Below are positions 35,479-48,589 of a DNA stretch of 64,000 bases, piece by piece (positions within the stretch are counted from its first letter, which is position 1; every line of letters begins with the position of its first letter). The DNA comes from Morella rubra. Taxonomy: Eukaryota > Streptophyta > Magnoliopsida > Fagales > Myricaceae. The position numbers and the translations under genes were made by a program. Where the stretch lies: contig CM025852.1 in assembly GCA_003952965.2 (NCBI GenBank), forward strand, positions 15,236,901 through 15,300,900, in the 5' to 3' direction. A model generated the notes under the pieces. It worked only from the letters and a program-made list of their open reading frames with translations. It made no database searches and was not told the origin of the DNA.

Positions 35479-36867
35479 GGACATATTTTTAATGGAAACC
35501 TTACCACAAGGACTAATTTGCAGCTTTCTTTATTTTAAGGACTAATTTGTACTTTCTTATACCACTGGGACCATATTTCTACATTACTGGGACATTATCA
35601 AAGGGGACCTAATCTTTCACATCTAGTATTTCTTCATCTCAAGGATAATGCCTTTGGACACCAACCATACTTACATTCCCCTTATCCTTATGACTGAGAC
35701 ACCAAACACAGTACCACATTTCAGACCTATCGCCTCTATAATTCTATCTATAAAATTATCTCCAAGATCATTGCTTCAAGACTCAGTACGTTTTTGCAAC
35801 GCATGATTTCTCCCTATCAATATGCCTTTGTCAAAGGCAGATGAATCCAAGAAAATTCAATTATTGCATATGAAGCATTACATTCTACTAGGAAGAAACA
35901 AGGTAAGCTAACATGAAAAAGTTGTTTGATAAAATTGAGTGGGGTCTAATACTTATAGCTCTAAAAATTTTGAATTTCCTAATAAATTCATCAATTGGAT
36001 CTTGGGTGGCCTATCAGTAACCTCTTTCTCCATTCTCTTGAATGAAGTCCTCATGGCCACTTCCAATCTACGACAAGGTGACTCTCTTTCCCCTTTCCTC
36101 TCTATCGTTGGAACCGAAATTCTTTCCCCGCCTCCTATTAGGGGAAGAATAGAGGAATAATCTAAAAAGGATCAAGTTGAGAATTCATGGACGCAAATTT
36201 TCACATATACTTTTTGCTAATGACCTTATTATCTTTGGGAAAGCAACATGCAGAGAAGCTAAAGTTATCCTCAAATGCCTGAAGAAATATATGTCTTCGT
36301 CAGGATAATCTATCAATCCTACAAAGTCCTCTCTTCTATTCAGTAATAACACCCCAAGTGAAATCTCAAGAGAAATTAAATCTCTTTTTAACCTCAAATC
36401 ATCCCAATTCAGATCCAAGCATTTAGGTCTACCAATGCCACTTGATAAATTAAAAAAAAAAGTTTCTAGCACATTTCTCTTAAAGTTGAACAAGATATAG
36501 CAAGCTAGAAAGCCAAACTCCTCTCTCAAGCAGCTCGTACTCAACTAATCAAGTTAGTGGCTTCTACAATACCTTCCTACTCTACGAGTGTTTTTCCAAA
36601 TGCCAAAAAATATGTGCAAGACGTTGGACAAGCACTTCTGTGGGGTTTCCCAAATGATAAATCAAAAAATCTGACACTGAAAAGTTGGTCATCAATTTGT
36701 ACACCTAATGCAAAATCCTTTTGGAATCTTAATGTAAAATCCAACTCGTCATGGATTTGTAAAGGAATCCTAGGAGCAAAAGCAACTTTACAATCTAGTA
36801 TTTGCAATCAGATCAACAATAGGGTGCGTACCACGTACTAAACTTTGGAAAGATCAATGGATTGAAA

Positions 36868-37255
36868 GTTTGTTTGCTGAATATTAGACTTACTTGATCT
36901 TGACAAACAATCTTGATCTTGTCTGCGATTGAATCTTCAATCTTCGATAATCTCTAGGTCTTGTTGATCTCACACCTTTAGTCTTTTGATTTCACAACTG
37001 AACAGCCCAAATGTTCTGCCTCATTTCTCTCCACACTCACAACCGTCGTAGGGTTTTCTGACTTTTAATGTCAAACTATAAAATTGACGATTAGGGTAGA
37101 CTATCTCACAGCTATCATTTTCAATGAAACCCCTAGCTGTGATAGTGTGTTGGTTAGGTATCTTAGATCTCGGCTATAGGATCACATGGAAAACTCTTTT
37201 TCCATTAACTCCCTTATATTCTTTTATTCCAAATTTTAAGCTTTTACTATCTGGA
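36868..37255. repeat. Repeat R, copy 2
   Basis: It matches copies 1 and 3 from GTTTGTTTGCTGAA through AACAGCCCAAATGTTCTGCC to ATTCTTTTATTCC, then stops where a minus-strand LINE fragment starts. With copy 1 it flanks a LINE family III segment in direct orientation. Confidence 0.7.
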
Positions 37256-37430
37256 TTACCGCAAGCAATATAACATAGAAAGATTTGATTGAGAAAACAC
37301 CATCCTTGTTACCCAACCAAAGAAACTTATCATCATCCCCTCTTTGAATCACCTTTTCATAAAGAGTAGAGAAAAAGGCTGAAAACTCCTCCACTTCCCA
37401 ATCAACATCGTTGGATAATTGAAAAAACTT
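37256..37430 (-). mobile_element. LINE family I ORF2 C-terminal fragment
   Basis: The minus strand encodes DWEVEEFSAFFSTLYEKVIQ and FLWLGNKDGVFSIKSF in one frame, the C-terminal ORF2 block also seen at 12206-12485 and near 24060-24170. The piece is about 175 bases and isolated. Confidence 0.7.
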
Positions 37431-37439
37431 AGCAACTAA

Positions 37440-37623
37440 GTCTTGGAAACTTAGTCACTAAGCTAGGTAATTTAGGCAGCCTTAGATAATGACACAATGC
37501 TAAGAAGCACAAGGAAGCAAGGCTAGGAAGCACGATGAAGCAAGGCTAAATCAAGAGAGCTCGAGGTGTCAAATCCTAGGAGTTTCGGCGATGACTTGCC
37601 ATGGCTATTTGCAGCTGCTCTAG
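37440..37623 (+). mobile_element. Fragment resembling LTR family X
   Basis: Words such as GCTAGGAAGCACGA, AGCTCGAGGTGTC and GCAGCTGCT match the family X solo LTR near 9350-9515. It is a short, diverged piece. Confidence 0.45.
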
Positions 37624-40600
37624 TGTAATGCCCCTCTCTTTTTTTAAGCCGTTTGACACATATCTTATATATATATTGCTAATTGGAGTTTTCTTATTTA
37701 AATTATTTCTTCCTTGAGCTTATATTATTTTTAATATACTGCTTTGCACATTTTTAATTCTCTTAATTTTCAATTATGTAGTTGCATTTGTTTTTATATT
37801 ATTGGGCTTGATACTTATTAATATTTTGTTACTATTTACATTAGGGGATTTAATATTATTAAAGAGTCTTTCAAAATGATATTTAATTTTATCTCTTGCT
37901 TTATATTCATAGCAATTAGCATGTTTCATGATCCTTGATTAACATTTTATTAATTCTCTTAAGGTTATAGCCGAATTATAATGTGTATTATGCCCTTAAA
38001 TCTTTTGCTTTTTATCTTACCATTATTTTATATCATAGTAATTAAAATCTCTTATCTTGCATTTAATTGTAGTGCACACATGTCTTGGTCGAATTAAGCA
38101 TGCATATTGCATTTAATGCCAACTTTTCTCTTGTTGATTTTTATTCTCTCTCTCTTCTTTAGCCAACTGCATGTTGCTTGTTTATTGGCAATTTATTTGC
38201 ATGCAATAACATGTTGGCTATTGGGTAGTTCGGTGGGTGCATGTGTATGGGCAAAATGGATTTGTAGAGATTCTAATGATTGCCTAGGTTAGAGTGGTGT
38301 TCACACTTGTCATCCAAGGCTTCCATGCCACCCCCGTTAGCCATTCAATGAGTTTATTTCTCTTGTTCAACTTGAGCTCATGATTGCCTAGCTAAGTAGG
38401 GTGTGAGGTTAGAGGAGGAGAGAGGGAGCTAACCTTGGTTAAACCGATCGGTATGGTTGCTTTTCTCCTTGTTTTTGTTGACTAAAAGAGAAGATAGAGA
38501 CTTGAGAATGAAGCACCCATCTGACTGAAAGTGAGAGGAGGAGAGAGGCATAGACGAAAAGAGAAGAACCAAAGGATAAAGAGAAGAACAGAAGGAGAGA
38601 AGAGAGAGGTGCAGCCGAAGGAAAGAAGAGGAAAAAGAAAGAAGAGAAAGGGGGGAGAGGAAAGGAAGTTTGGTCAGCACTTGTCCCCCCTTGCTTTTGG
38701 TTTTTAGCTTTTGTTTTTGTTTCTTCCCTAACATTTTGCATTGCTTTTAGGTGTTTTGTCTCTTTGGAAATCCACATCCACCGAAATAAGGAAGGTAAGG
38801 GTGATTAGAGACTTGTTGTCCATGGGGATAGGGATCTTTGGTTGTGATTTGTGGAGGGAATCTACCTAGGAGGCCACAAGTTGGGGTAGATGATAGTTTA
38901 AGAGTTTTTGAAGTGAAATGGATGCATGGATGTAGTTAAAGAAAGAAGAAATGGGAAGAGAGTCGAACACTTGGCCGATTGCACCTCTCGGACTTAAATG
39001 TTATGTATATATCTTGCATGGTGACATATGGTTACAAAAATGAAGTTAGTGACCTATAGAAGCCACGAGTTGCACTTGAGTTATATATAAAAAAAAAGAT
39101 ACGCATGCAAGCTTGACCTTATGAACTTGATCTTGTTGCTTTCCTTTATGGTTTTTGTATACCTTGTTTAATAATTGTTAACTTGTACATTGATGAACAT
39201 GATTATGAAGAGGGATATTGAAACATGAAGTTTGGTGGAAAATAAGGATGGTAGTGCCCTATGACCAAATTTCTTGGAGTTTTTATAGCTGGAAAATGTG
39301 AAATAAATGATATTTTTCTCACATGTTTGAATGCTAGATGATTTGAAAGAAGGGAAAACTATGAATGGTGACTTTTGGATGATGATTTGCTACTGTTAGC
39401 TATCTTTGAACATATGTTAATGAAATCATAATAATCCATGCACATAAGTGTGAGAGTGCAAAAACAACCCAAGAGGGGGGGGGGGGGGGGTGAATTGGGT
39501 TTTATAAAAACTTTTCCTCTTTTTACGAAAAACCCAAATATGCACATACCCCTTTCTAAAAGAACAAGAGAGCAGATCTATATAATCAATGAGTCTAATG
39601 AAGAATAAAAATAATAGATAATCATGCACAACAAATAGATAACGACAATAAATAGAGATAAGGATAGAGAGATGACACCGTGATTTTTAGGTGGTTCGGT
39701 CAACACTTGCCTACGTCCACCCCCAAGGCTATTGACTTCCTTGGGTTTTCTTCACTATCTTCCAAATAATAAATACACCTTTGCTTCCTGGGTGCTAAGG
39801 AACCTTTGCAAAGTGTTTTTTCGAGCTTACACTTTAAGTCACTCTCACAAATCCTGTCACGCCCCGAACGCTAGCTCATCGAGGCTAATGACAGCCGCGA
39901 GCATTCCAACAAGGAACACTCCAGCGAACGTACTAAATTCTTGCAGCGGATTTTTTTTTTTTTTTTTTTTTTAAGCTAGCAATTAACGCGCATACGGAAC
40001 TTGGGATCCTATTTCTAGTACTTGCATCTTGATCAATGACTTGAAGTAATTAATTACAAAACAGTCTCAAAATACCAATCGGTTAAAAATCTTAAACTTT
40101 ACTAGGCCGAATAACTCATGACCACCACACCACGGAGGCTCATGTCGGCTTTTCCAAAAATTATATCTAGTTCTTTAATGAACTAACAAAAGGGAAGAGG
40201 GCATTCTCGTCGGTCCCTCTTCTAGATGTCTCCACCTGAAATGTTGTCTGGAATGGTACAATTTAAAACTGTGAGTCGAAAGACTCAGTAAGGGTTTATA
40301 TGCAATAAATAAAGCATGTCTTGCATAAATCATGGATGCACATTGATGCTTGCATATGCATGAGACAACGTACTTGATAAAAAAAAAAAAAAAACTTTTC
40401 TTGCTTGAAAATATTCTTTCTTGATTTGGTTGCTTATCACGCTCCATTTACCCCTGAAGTCAGGGTTGTGCGTTCCTTTCGGAACTATTCCCTTTTTCCC
40501 TTGGGAACACATCATTTGGTTGAGCTAACCCTTGTTGTGGCCCCAGGCCTGATGGCTAAACTCAACCCTTGGAGGTTCACACCTTCTTGCAAGCATCCTT

Positions 40601-42571
40601 CGGTGTGATTGCACATACCTCGGGACCTACCCATCCTTCTCTCATTCGTCCTTCGGAGTGGGTGCCCCTTAGGAATCATCCATCCTTCTCGCATTCGTCC
40701 TTCGGAGTGGATGTCCTATCTTATTGGTACGGTACCGACCGTCTTATTTAGTCCTTTAACTTGACTTGTGATAACATACTTATCATTTTTCATTTGCACA
40801 AAGAAACTTATGCAAATGCTCATGTCATGTCATGCTTGATAATGCCATGCTTGATAATGAGAAATCATAATACTTCCTCATGCTTTCATTTGCACAAAGC
40901 TTTCTTTTTCATTCAAGAAAATCATGCAAATGCTCGTGTCATGCCATGCTTGATATGCTTATTCATAAATACTTTTCATGCTGTGTATCATTCCAGTTTT
41001 TCGGAAAAACGTAAGTTTCTACTTACAAATTCCACTTACCTCCGTCCACTTGAGCGAATGGCAGCACCTTGCCTACAATTGATTCATACTAAAGTTATTC
41101 ATAGGCTTACTAAATTTATAGAGTAGTCACTCAATTATTCACAACTCATCATACAAAATCGCCACCCATATTGTTTGACGTATCAATGGTGACCCTATAG
41201 TGAAATTGTTCTTCTAAGGATGCCGAAGCCATAAAATTGGATTCTAAACCGATCCTTACACAAATTTTCATAACATATCAAAATTTTAAATAATTTGAAG
41301 CTCATTTGCTACTCAAAACCTTCACCCGAAAATACAAGCTGCTGCGGACGTCAAGCGGGCAGCCCCGACGTCTCCAACTTAAAAATTCATAACTTAAAAA
41401 TCATGGCTCCAAATTACATGAAATTTATTCTGAAATATTCAGCTTTCATAGGCCAATATTGGGGGTAAAATTTACAACAGCAGGTTTTACCATACATTTT
41501 TACAAACACTTCTTATTAGGCGAAAATCCTACAACAATGCTGTCGCTGATTCCAGCTCGGCCCTCCGTTTTCAAAATACTACAACTCATTCATTTTACCT
41601 CTAAATCACACGAAATTTATCTTAAAATGTTCCTCTTCCTTAAACTTAAACTTCAAAACCAACCTCATAAAATTTGGACTTAACATGATCCTGCAAAAGA
41701 CATCCGAAATGGGCTGACATTCCGGACGTGCAAGGCTGCTGGCAGCTTGACGTCCGGACCTTAAACAACGCATATCTCACTCGATAATTATCGGAATCAT
41801 CCAAGGTATGGCTTAAAATCTTCCTATTTCCTAGGTCTACGATCTAGGATCTCTTAAGATCAAGGATAAGCACAAGTACATCAGAACACACTCCAAATCC
41901 GAGTCTTGAATCTGCAGAGGTTAAATTCCAGCAACAACAATGATCTTCTCAACCTTCCCATCCTCCAACAACCAAACCCTAATCTCTTCATGTCACCAAC
42001 AATCATCCAAGAATAATTTAACATCCCATAACAGCAACCATTCCCTCACATTCTTCCCTCTTATACAACTCCAATTCAAAGTTTACAACAAAACCAAGAT
42101 TCCATCTTCATCAAGCTAAACTATTGCATTTACCCATTTCCTTTGGGCTTTTATCAAACACCTAGGGTGCATTAATGATCCTCTTGCATATTTTCAGATC
42201 TGAACATATATTTAGGGCTTGGTGGTTCATTACAAAACTAACATGCATAAACCTAACACATCAAGCCAATAAATTCGGCCATACACACACCAACCAATTT
42301 CAGCCCTCTTTCAAGCTTTTTATCAAACACTTAGGGTTCATAAATGGTTTCTCTTGAGTAGGATTTCCAGATCTGGCCATCTTCCCCATGTTTTCATGTA
42401 AGAGCTATACTACCCTTAAATACTAGCAAGATCTACACTAAACACCCAAAAACACAAGGAGAAAACAACCTAAACAACTACCAACAACAACCAACCATTA
42501 CAAGAAAACAAGAAGAACATGGGAGAGATGGGGTAATGATTTTCGGCCAGCAAGGATTTTACCTTGATGTT

Positions 42572-42660
42572 CTTCTCTTTCTCCTTCTTCTTCTTCCTCT
42601 CCTCTCTTCTTCTTCTTCTTCTTCTTCTTCTTCTTCTTCTTCTTTCTTCTTCTTCTCTTC
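42572..42660. repeat. (CTT)n microsatellite
   Basis: A pyrimidine-rich run dominated by CTT/TTC triplets lies inside the family Y solo LTR. It produces long but meaningless open frames on both strands. Confidence 0.9.
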
Positions 42661-42949
42661 TCGGTGGGTGTCTTAGGCAAGTGCAAATGTGCGGTTTAGG
42701 GCAAGGAGAAGTGAAAATGCGGCAAGAGAGGGGGTGGGGGTGGTTTAGACGTGAAAGGCAAGGGCTTGGGGGTGAAAAGACAAGGCTGCCCCCTTTCTCT
42801 TCTCTTCTTCCCTCTTTCACGTGATTCTCCCCTCTTCCACTTTTCTTTTTTTTTTTTTTTTTTTCTAGCTACCATATAAATTCCAAATCATGCCATCCCA
42901 TTATAAACCCTATGTCTCACACATTTTCAAGGTTAAAGCCCTAATTAAA

Positions 42950-43203
42950 TTCTTCCAATTAAATTCTTCCAACTTCCAATTAAATTCTTCCAAATATTGT
43001 AACTTAGAGACATATTAAATTCTTCCAATTAAATTCTTCCAAATATTGTAACTTAGACATATTCCATTAATTAAAATAATTAGTCTAAAATTAGCCTAAT
43101 TAATCTCAATTACTCAAACCTTAAACCTTAACAATTACAAATAGCATAGCATTTAAATCCTAGCTTATTAACAATTGCAAATAATATAACATTTAAATCC
43201 TAG
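42950..43203. repeat. Short tandem duplications in family Y LTR
   Basis: Blocks built on TTAAATTCTTCCAATTAAAT and ATATTGTAACTTAGA are repeated twice (42950-43070). A second unit, AACAATTACAAATAGCATAG and its variant, is repeated next (about 43125-43203). It is AT-rich and non-coding. Confidence 0.65.
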
Positions 43204-44353
43204 CTTAAAACTCATAGCGTAAAACTCATAAAAACGCTAGGGGAAAAATTTCACCTAGACATAATGGTAGATTAATCTCCCCATACATGCTTCTCTCAAA
43301 ATTTAGAGTAATAATAATAATTAGAACAATACAAACTTAAGGAGTCATAATTCTTAAAAATGAAAGCAATAAATAAGGTTGGGGTCTCACAAATCCTCAC
43401 AACCTAGAGGATTTCTTCTACCCAACTAGTAGGACAAGTGTTTTCCCCAACACTCACGTGTTTTTCAAGAATGGGTACAAAAGGAATCTTAGTAAAAGGC
43501 TCTTTAAGCCGAATAAACAAGTATGAAGTACTGAGGTGTGCAAAGAGACAAGATTCTCAAAGAAAGCAACAGTATTTGCAGGTGGGGGAACAAGCTTTCT
43601 TGGTTGGTGGAGCTTCTTTCTTCTTCAAAGCTTTTTCTCTCTCTAGAAATTTAGGACAAGAGTTAATAGCGCACACTTTTTGGTTTTCTCTCTCCATCTT
43701 CTTCTATTTAAAGCTCCTAGGGCACAAAGGGTCTTCTTGTAAAGTTTGAATGCCGTTGGAGGTCATTTAAGACATTTGGAGACTTTTTGGATGAGTTGGC
43801 ATTGCTTCCAGGATATCTGCAAAATCGCGCAATGTGTCGACACATTGATGTATGTGCTGACACATTAAAATTTGGCCTGAAAACATGCTCTCGGGTGTTA
43901 GTTCAATGTGTCGACACTTATGCCCAATGTGTCGACACTTTAGAATGGCCTAGAATCATTCTCTCGAGTGTTAGTGCAATGTGTGTCAATGACACTTTAG
44001 AAAGGCCTGGAATCACTCTCTCGGATGTTAGTACAATGTGTCGACACTATGGTTCAATGTGTCGACACTTCCAACACTTAGTCTGAAAAATTTGTTCTTT
44101 GACAGCAACTACAATTCAACATATCTCAAAAACACCTACAATATAAAAATTGACCAATTAACTTGTGTAAAGATGTTCAAGTATGCTTAGAGATATTTTA
44201 GAATAGAAAAACCTTGATGCTTTAAAAAATATATCATTATCTTAAAAGAGATTTTCAATGTAAAATCTAAAAGTCTTAAACGAGTTTGAAAACTTTGTTA
44301 TCATCAAAATCAAAGTGGATTGTTTGTAAAAACAACCTTGCGCTAACAATAAG

Positions 44354-44677
44354 TACAAATGCATTGGCATTTAAAGTCAAGAGAAATAGGTGTATGTAAA
44401 ACTACATTAAGGAACTATGGTACCTGAATGCCTTAAAAGGATTTTTCTAGTAGGTGCAGATTTTATTTTTACACCAAACTGTCCAAATATGAAGTATAGT
44501 AATTATAGGTCTTATACTAAAAATTCAGCTAAATTGGATAAGTGAAAATGACCTGAATGCCCTTAGAAGTACCTATGGGCAGTTTTGCCATTTTGAAAAA
44601 AGGTAGGGGTAAAATGTCCAAGACCGGATTTTAGACCTATGATTATTATGGACTTAATTTAAGGAATTTAGGGTAGA
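44354..44677 (+). other. Spacer between two Copia-type solo LTRs (family X sequence)
   Basis: Non-coding. Words such as GACCTGAATGCCC and GTTTTGCCATTTTG resemble U3-like sequence of the Gypsy LTRs here, consistent with the long family X LTR continuing through the insertions. Confidence 0.35.
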
Positions 44678-44682
44678 ACTTA

Positions 44683-45683
44683 TGAGAGAGCAAAAACAAC
44701 CCGAGAGGGGGGGGGGGTGAATTGGGTTTTATAAAAACTTTTATCCTTTTTCTTATAAAACCAAATATGTAGAGATCCCTTTTTCTTTTTCTAAAGAGCA
44801 AGAGAGTAGATCTATAAAATCAAGGACTATAATGAAGAATAAAAGGAATAGTTAAAGAAGCACAATAAATAGATATCAACAATAAATAGAGATAAAGGTA
44901 GAGAGATGACACCGTGACTTTTAGGTGGTTTGGCCAACACTTGCCTACGTCCACCCCAAGGCTATTGACTTCCTTGGGCTTTCTTCACTATCTTTAAATA
45001 GGAAGTACACCATAGCTTCTAGGGTGCTAAAACCTTTACAAAGTGTTTTTTCGAGCTTACACTTTAACTCACTCTCACAAATCCTCACAACCTAAAGGAT
45101 TTCTTCTACCCACAAGTAGGACAAGTGTTTTCCCAAACACTCACGGATGGTATGTGCTGACATATTGATGGTATGTGCTGACACCTAAAGGATTTCGTCG
45201 CTCCAGGATTTCTGCAAAATCGTACAATGTGTTGACACATTGATGGTATGTGCTGACACATTAAAATTTGGCCTAAAAACAACCTCTCGGGTGTTAGTTC
45301 AATGTGTCGACACTATGGTCCAATGTGTCGACACTTCCAACACTTAGAAAAAATTTCGAATGATTCTGAAAAACAAACTCTTGGGTAGTAGTTCAATGTG
45401 TCGACACTTATGGTCCAATGTGTCGACACTTCCAACACTTAGACAAAAAATTGTTCTTTAACAGCAACTACCTCAATTAATAAATCTCAAAAATACTTAC
45501 AATATAAAAGATGATCAAGTATGCTTGGAGAGATTTTAGAATAAGGAAACCTTGATACTCTAAAAACATAATTTTCTTGAAAAGGAATTTCAATGTAAAA
45601 ACTAAAAGTCTTGAACGAGTTTGAAAACTTTGTTATCATCAAAATCAAAATGGATTGTTTGTAAGAACAACCTTGGGCTAACA
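44683..45683 (-). mobile_element. Copia-type solo LTR (family C), copy 2
   Basis: About 1.0 kb, starting TGAGAGAGC and ending GGGCTAACA, flanked by a perfect ACTTA duplication (44678-44682 and 45684-45688). It shares with copy 1 the G-run, the GATGACACCGTGACTTTTAG block, the CTTGCCTACGTCCACCCC block and the TGTGTCGACAC palindromes (45303-45429). It is a solo LTR. Confidence 0.85.
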
Positions 45684-45825
45684 ACTTATAACCCTAAACT
45701 AATCTAAATGAGGTCCAAAACACAAGGCCTAATATGAAAATAAAACTGGCTTATTAGGTTTTTAATAAATTCATACTTAATTAATTAAAAAGTGCAACTA
45801 AATCAAGATAGTTTAGTAATACTAA

Positions 45826-46016
45826 CATAGTGTTTGCTAAACTAAAATTTTAACATCTAAAATTTTATCATCATTACAATTCTTTCTCTCTCTTCACTAT
45901 TTTACAAACTTTTTTAACTTTTTCATTAACTTTTTCACCAACTTTTTCATTCTCTCTCTTCACCTTTTTACCAACTCCTAAAATTTTAACCTAAAACTTT
46001 ACTCCCAAACACTATG
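45826..46016. mobile_element. Tourist-like MITE (PIF/Harbinger type)
   Basis: 191 bases with terminal inverted repeats CATAGTGTTTG / CAAACACTATG, extended imperfectly inward. It is flanked by the 3-base duplication TAA (45823-45825 and 46017-46019), as PIF/Harbinger elements make. It is AT-rich with no coding capacity. Confidence 0.8.
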
Positions 46017-46795
46017 TAAATCTGTAGAATGCCATTTAAATGCATGCTTAGTATCAAGTGACTAAAAATAGATTAATAATATAATGGTAGTGAGCTCATG
46101 ACATGCAAGATCAGGTTTTTAGATCAATAAGTTTAGATCATAATGTATAGAGCTGCTAATATTTCTCTTTTAAGGTTCAAATGTCATTTGCAATTTTATT
46201 TTGTTATGTGCAAACCATTGATCGTCTTTGGTGAATTATTTATCGATGATGCATATGATACATGCTGCATCAACATATCATAGGTATGAGGATTCTGTTG
46301 GCTGAAATGACCAAAATAAAACCCATACCCAGAGGTGGTCCTGAGATCAGGTGACGTACTGTTCATAGTGGGATAGTGTAAGCCACCACTAAGAGGATAG
46401 TGGTTGGTATCCCTAGGCGATGGAACAATGCATCCCTAACCGGGTACGGGTGTGGGGCACGAGACAGTCCTAGAGGAGAGGGGGGACACACAACTCGGAT
46501 CCTAGGGTTCAAACAGAGCACAGTAAGGACACCTCTACAGGATCAGAAAAAAGAAAGAAATAAAGTAAAATGATGGGAAAATTGATGCATCATTTTTCAT
46601 TACATCGCTCATACTTCATTACTTTCATTATTATGAGTTTGCTTCAATGTTGATTATTTATTGCTTTAATTTCTTTTGTTTTATATTTTTATGTATCATG
46701 TCCCCTTATCCCCCCCTTACTGAGTCAATAGGACTCACCCCTTTTATTTGTTTATTATTTTGTATATACTGTTGTGGACATCGAACCTGACAGAT

Positions 46796-47083
46796 GAAGA
46801 CATTTCTGAGCAAGCAAATTTTGGAAATTGACCCTTATATTTTAGTTGTCAAGATCCAGACCTATGTGGCGGATACTTTAGAGGTCTATGCAGGGTACGA
46901 GTCCCAATAGTACCTCAAGGGTCCACCTATGTCCTTATTTCCCCATGTGGAAGACTTTGGGCTAGTAGATGTAGATCCGGCTTTCCTGCACATAGTCCCT
47001 CCTCCACCAGCTCCGCCGGCGAAGGGTACTGGAGAGACGGAGATTATAGACCTAACCTCCGATACTAAGTCGGAGGACAAGTA
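46796..47083 (+). other. LTR-embedded reading frame in family X
   Basis: The frame encodes a short acidic, proline-rich peptide with segments YAGYES, VEDFGLVDVDPA and IVPPPPAP. A related frame lies on the minus strand at 48590-48850 in the LTR of another family. It sits upstream of the LTR TATA box, hence in the presumed U3 region. No known domain was recognised. It is part of a fossil LTR and not intact throughout. Confidence 0.5.
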
Positions 47084-47156
47084 GTCCCTTTAGTTTTATT
47101 TTGGTGTAGTTAGTTGAGTTTTCTTTTTGGCAGTACAGTTCACGGCCATGTTTGCC

Positions 47157-47164
47157 TATAAATA
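47157..47164 (+). promoter_or_regulatory. TATA box of family X LTR
   Basis: TATAAATA in the context GCCTATAAATAGAGGGTTCG, matching CCTATAAATAGGGTGG at 9617-9632 in the other family X copy. Conservation at the same position in both copies supports an LTR promoter in the + direction. Confidence 0.6.
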
Positions 47165-48589
47165 GAGGGTTCGGCCATTAGAAAAATTTACACCAATTTG
47201 AGTGAAATCGTAGAGCTTTCACAAGGAAGAGAAAAATCGAGTAGTGAAGAAAAGAAAGGTTAGAAGAAATAAGAGCGATTCGAGTAGAAAAATGAAGAAA
47301 GATCAAAGGAGAATTTCGGTTTACTAGAGGTAAAGTTAACTTGGTTATCTTTGATTTTGATTCAAAATTAAAAAAATTTTCAAGAAGTTGTTTGAGAAAT
47401 CTATTGTGTTTTCAAAATGATTCTTGCCTCTATTGATGTTTTTTGCAATCTTTGTGTTCTTGGTGTTCTTGATGACGAACATACTATGGCAACCTGGCCG
47501 TAGCTCTGTCATATGCAGAGAGGTTCTAAATAAGGACTTATTTTACTCTAGGAGTAATGTCGTTGCCATATGCCGTATATATCACTTTGTGAGTGATTCA
47601 CTCTGAGAGTGATGCCGAAGGGTGGTGGTTAAAATTATGAAAAGATCATTTTCTGTTTGAGTTTTTTCCTCTATTTCATCTTCTGTTATGTTGTTGAATT
47701 GATGAACTAGTTTCTTCAATGCCTTTTTCATTATCTGCTATTTGTTGTACTAACCACTAGATTTACTGAGTCCTTTGGACTCACTCGTTTTATGTTGTAT
47801 CTTTAGCAGATATCTAAGTATTATATAGGAGAAATCACTAAGGCAATAAGTCACGGTTAGCTTATTTTGGAGCTAAAGGTCCGCCTATGAGTGAAAATAA
47901 ACCTGGAAGTGCTAATCAAAGGACGGGGTCATCATTGGATTACCCCGAATTAAATAAATTATGTCGACCTGTCTGAGCAAAGTGACTATGAGGGAAAGCA
48001 CTAGGGTTTCTCCAGCCTTATCTATCATAGTTAGTTTTTGGTTATAGTTTTCTTTGTACGCTTTGTAGCATTATCACGCCCTGTGCCAGTACTTATCCCC
48101 TAGGCTCTCCTATCGTAATGGAATGCACACAATCGGGGATTACGACACGAATTAATCTGATAACTGGCTTTAAAAAAAAAGCTTAGCGGAAATGTTTTAT
48201 TGAAATATAAGTATATTAAGGAAGGAAAAATAATAGTTTTCAGGGATTTAACAAACAAGTCACACTGAATTAAATAAGGAAAATAAAATAGATTAATTAA
48301 GGAGATGTCAAAGTTAAAGTTAAAAAAATTTGAAAGTAGGTTGTGGCGTAAGGAAGGATAGAATAAAAGGAATTACAAATACATATTATGTTTTTATACT
48401 GGTAGCACTTTACAAAGAACAAAAACCCTTTACGAAAATACAAAAGTAACGAGATAATAAATACAAAAACGGAAGTTGTCTACAACTTTCTGTCCTACCA
48501 CATCCATGAAACCGGCTAACTGTAACAGGACCTGAAACAAAAAGTGACTACCACTGATGTCTAGTCAATCTCCGACTCAGTGTCAGAGG

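Larger units (their letters stand above)
33240..36867 (+). mobile_element. LINE family III (degraded), interrupted by repeat R
   Basis: A second plant L1-type family. APE endonuclease words lie at 34085-34280 (DFSGLIDLGFSGYKFT, ALSDHCPL). Reverse transcriptase words lie at 35720-36230 (FRPIALYNSIYKIISKIIAS, QYAFVKGR, LRQGDSLSPF, LFANDLIIFGK). The C-terminal region lies at 36560-36850. The polymerase motif reads FAND, not FADD. The frame is broken many times. Repeat R and adjoining sequence (about 35055-35630) separate the endonuclease side from the reverse transcriptase side, and a second R copy follows at 36868. Confidence 0.75.
39855..43391 (-). mobile_element. 3.5-kb Gypsy-type solo LTR (family Y) nested in family C copy 1
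   Basis: It starts TGTCACGCCCCGAACG and ends GGGGTCTCACA on the + strand, flanked by a perfect AATCC duplication (39850-39854 and 43392-43396). The sequence across the empty site matches family C copy 2 near 45069. The ends resemble those of the minus-strand Gypsy element at 48072-58185, so its sense is taken as minus. It holds a TGAGTC/GACTCA inverted repeat (40272-40287). There is no recognisable gag or pol. A related inverted fragment lies at 15150-16430. Confidence 0.78.
39449..44348 (-). mobile_element. Copia-type solo LTR (family C), copy 1, split by a Gypsy solo LTR
   Basis: It starts TGTGAGAG and ends GCTAACA, flanked by the target duplication ATAAG (39444-39448 and 44349-44353). Net of the nested LTR at 39855-43391 it is about 1.36 kb. 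Orientation is inferred from copy 3, where a polypurine tract adjoins the equivalent end. It contains a G-run near 39475 and an array of TGTGTCGACAC palindromes (43833-44068). No internal region is present, so it is a solo LTR. Confidence 0.8.

Noticed and set aside
42470-42824. 116- and 86-codon frames with long arginine, glutamate or leucine/serine runs
   Set aside because: Produced by the CTT microsatellite; low-complexity artefacts.
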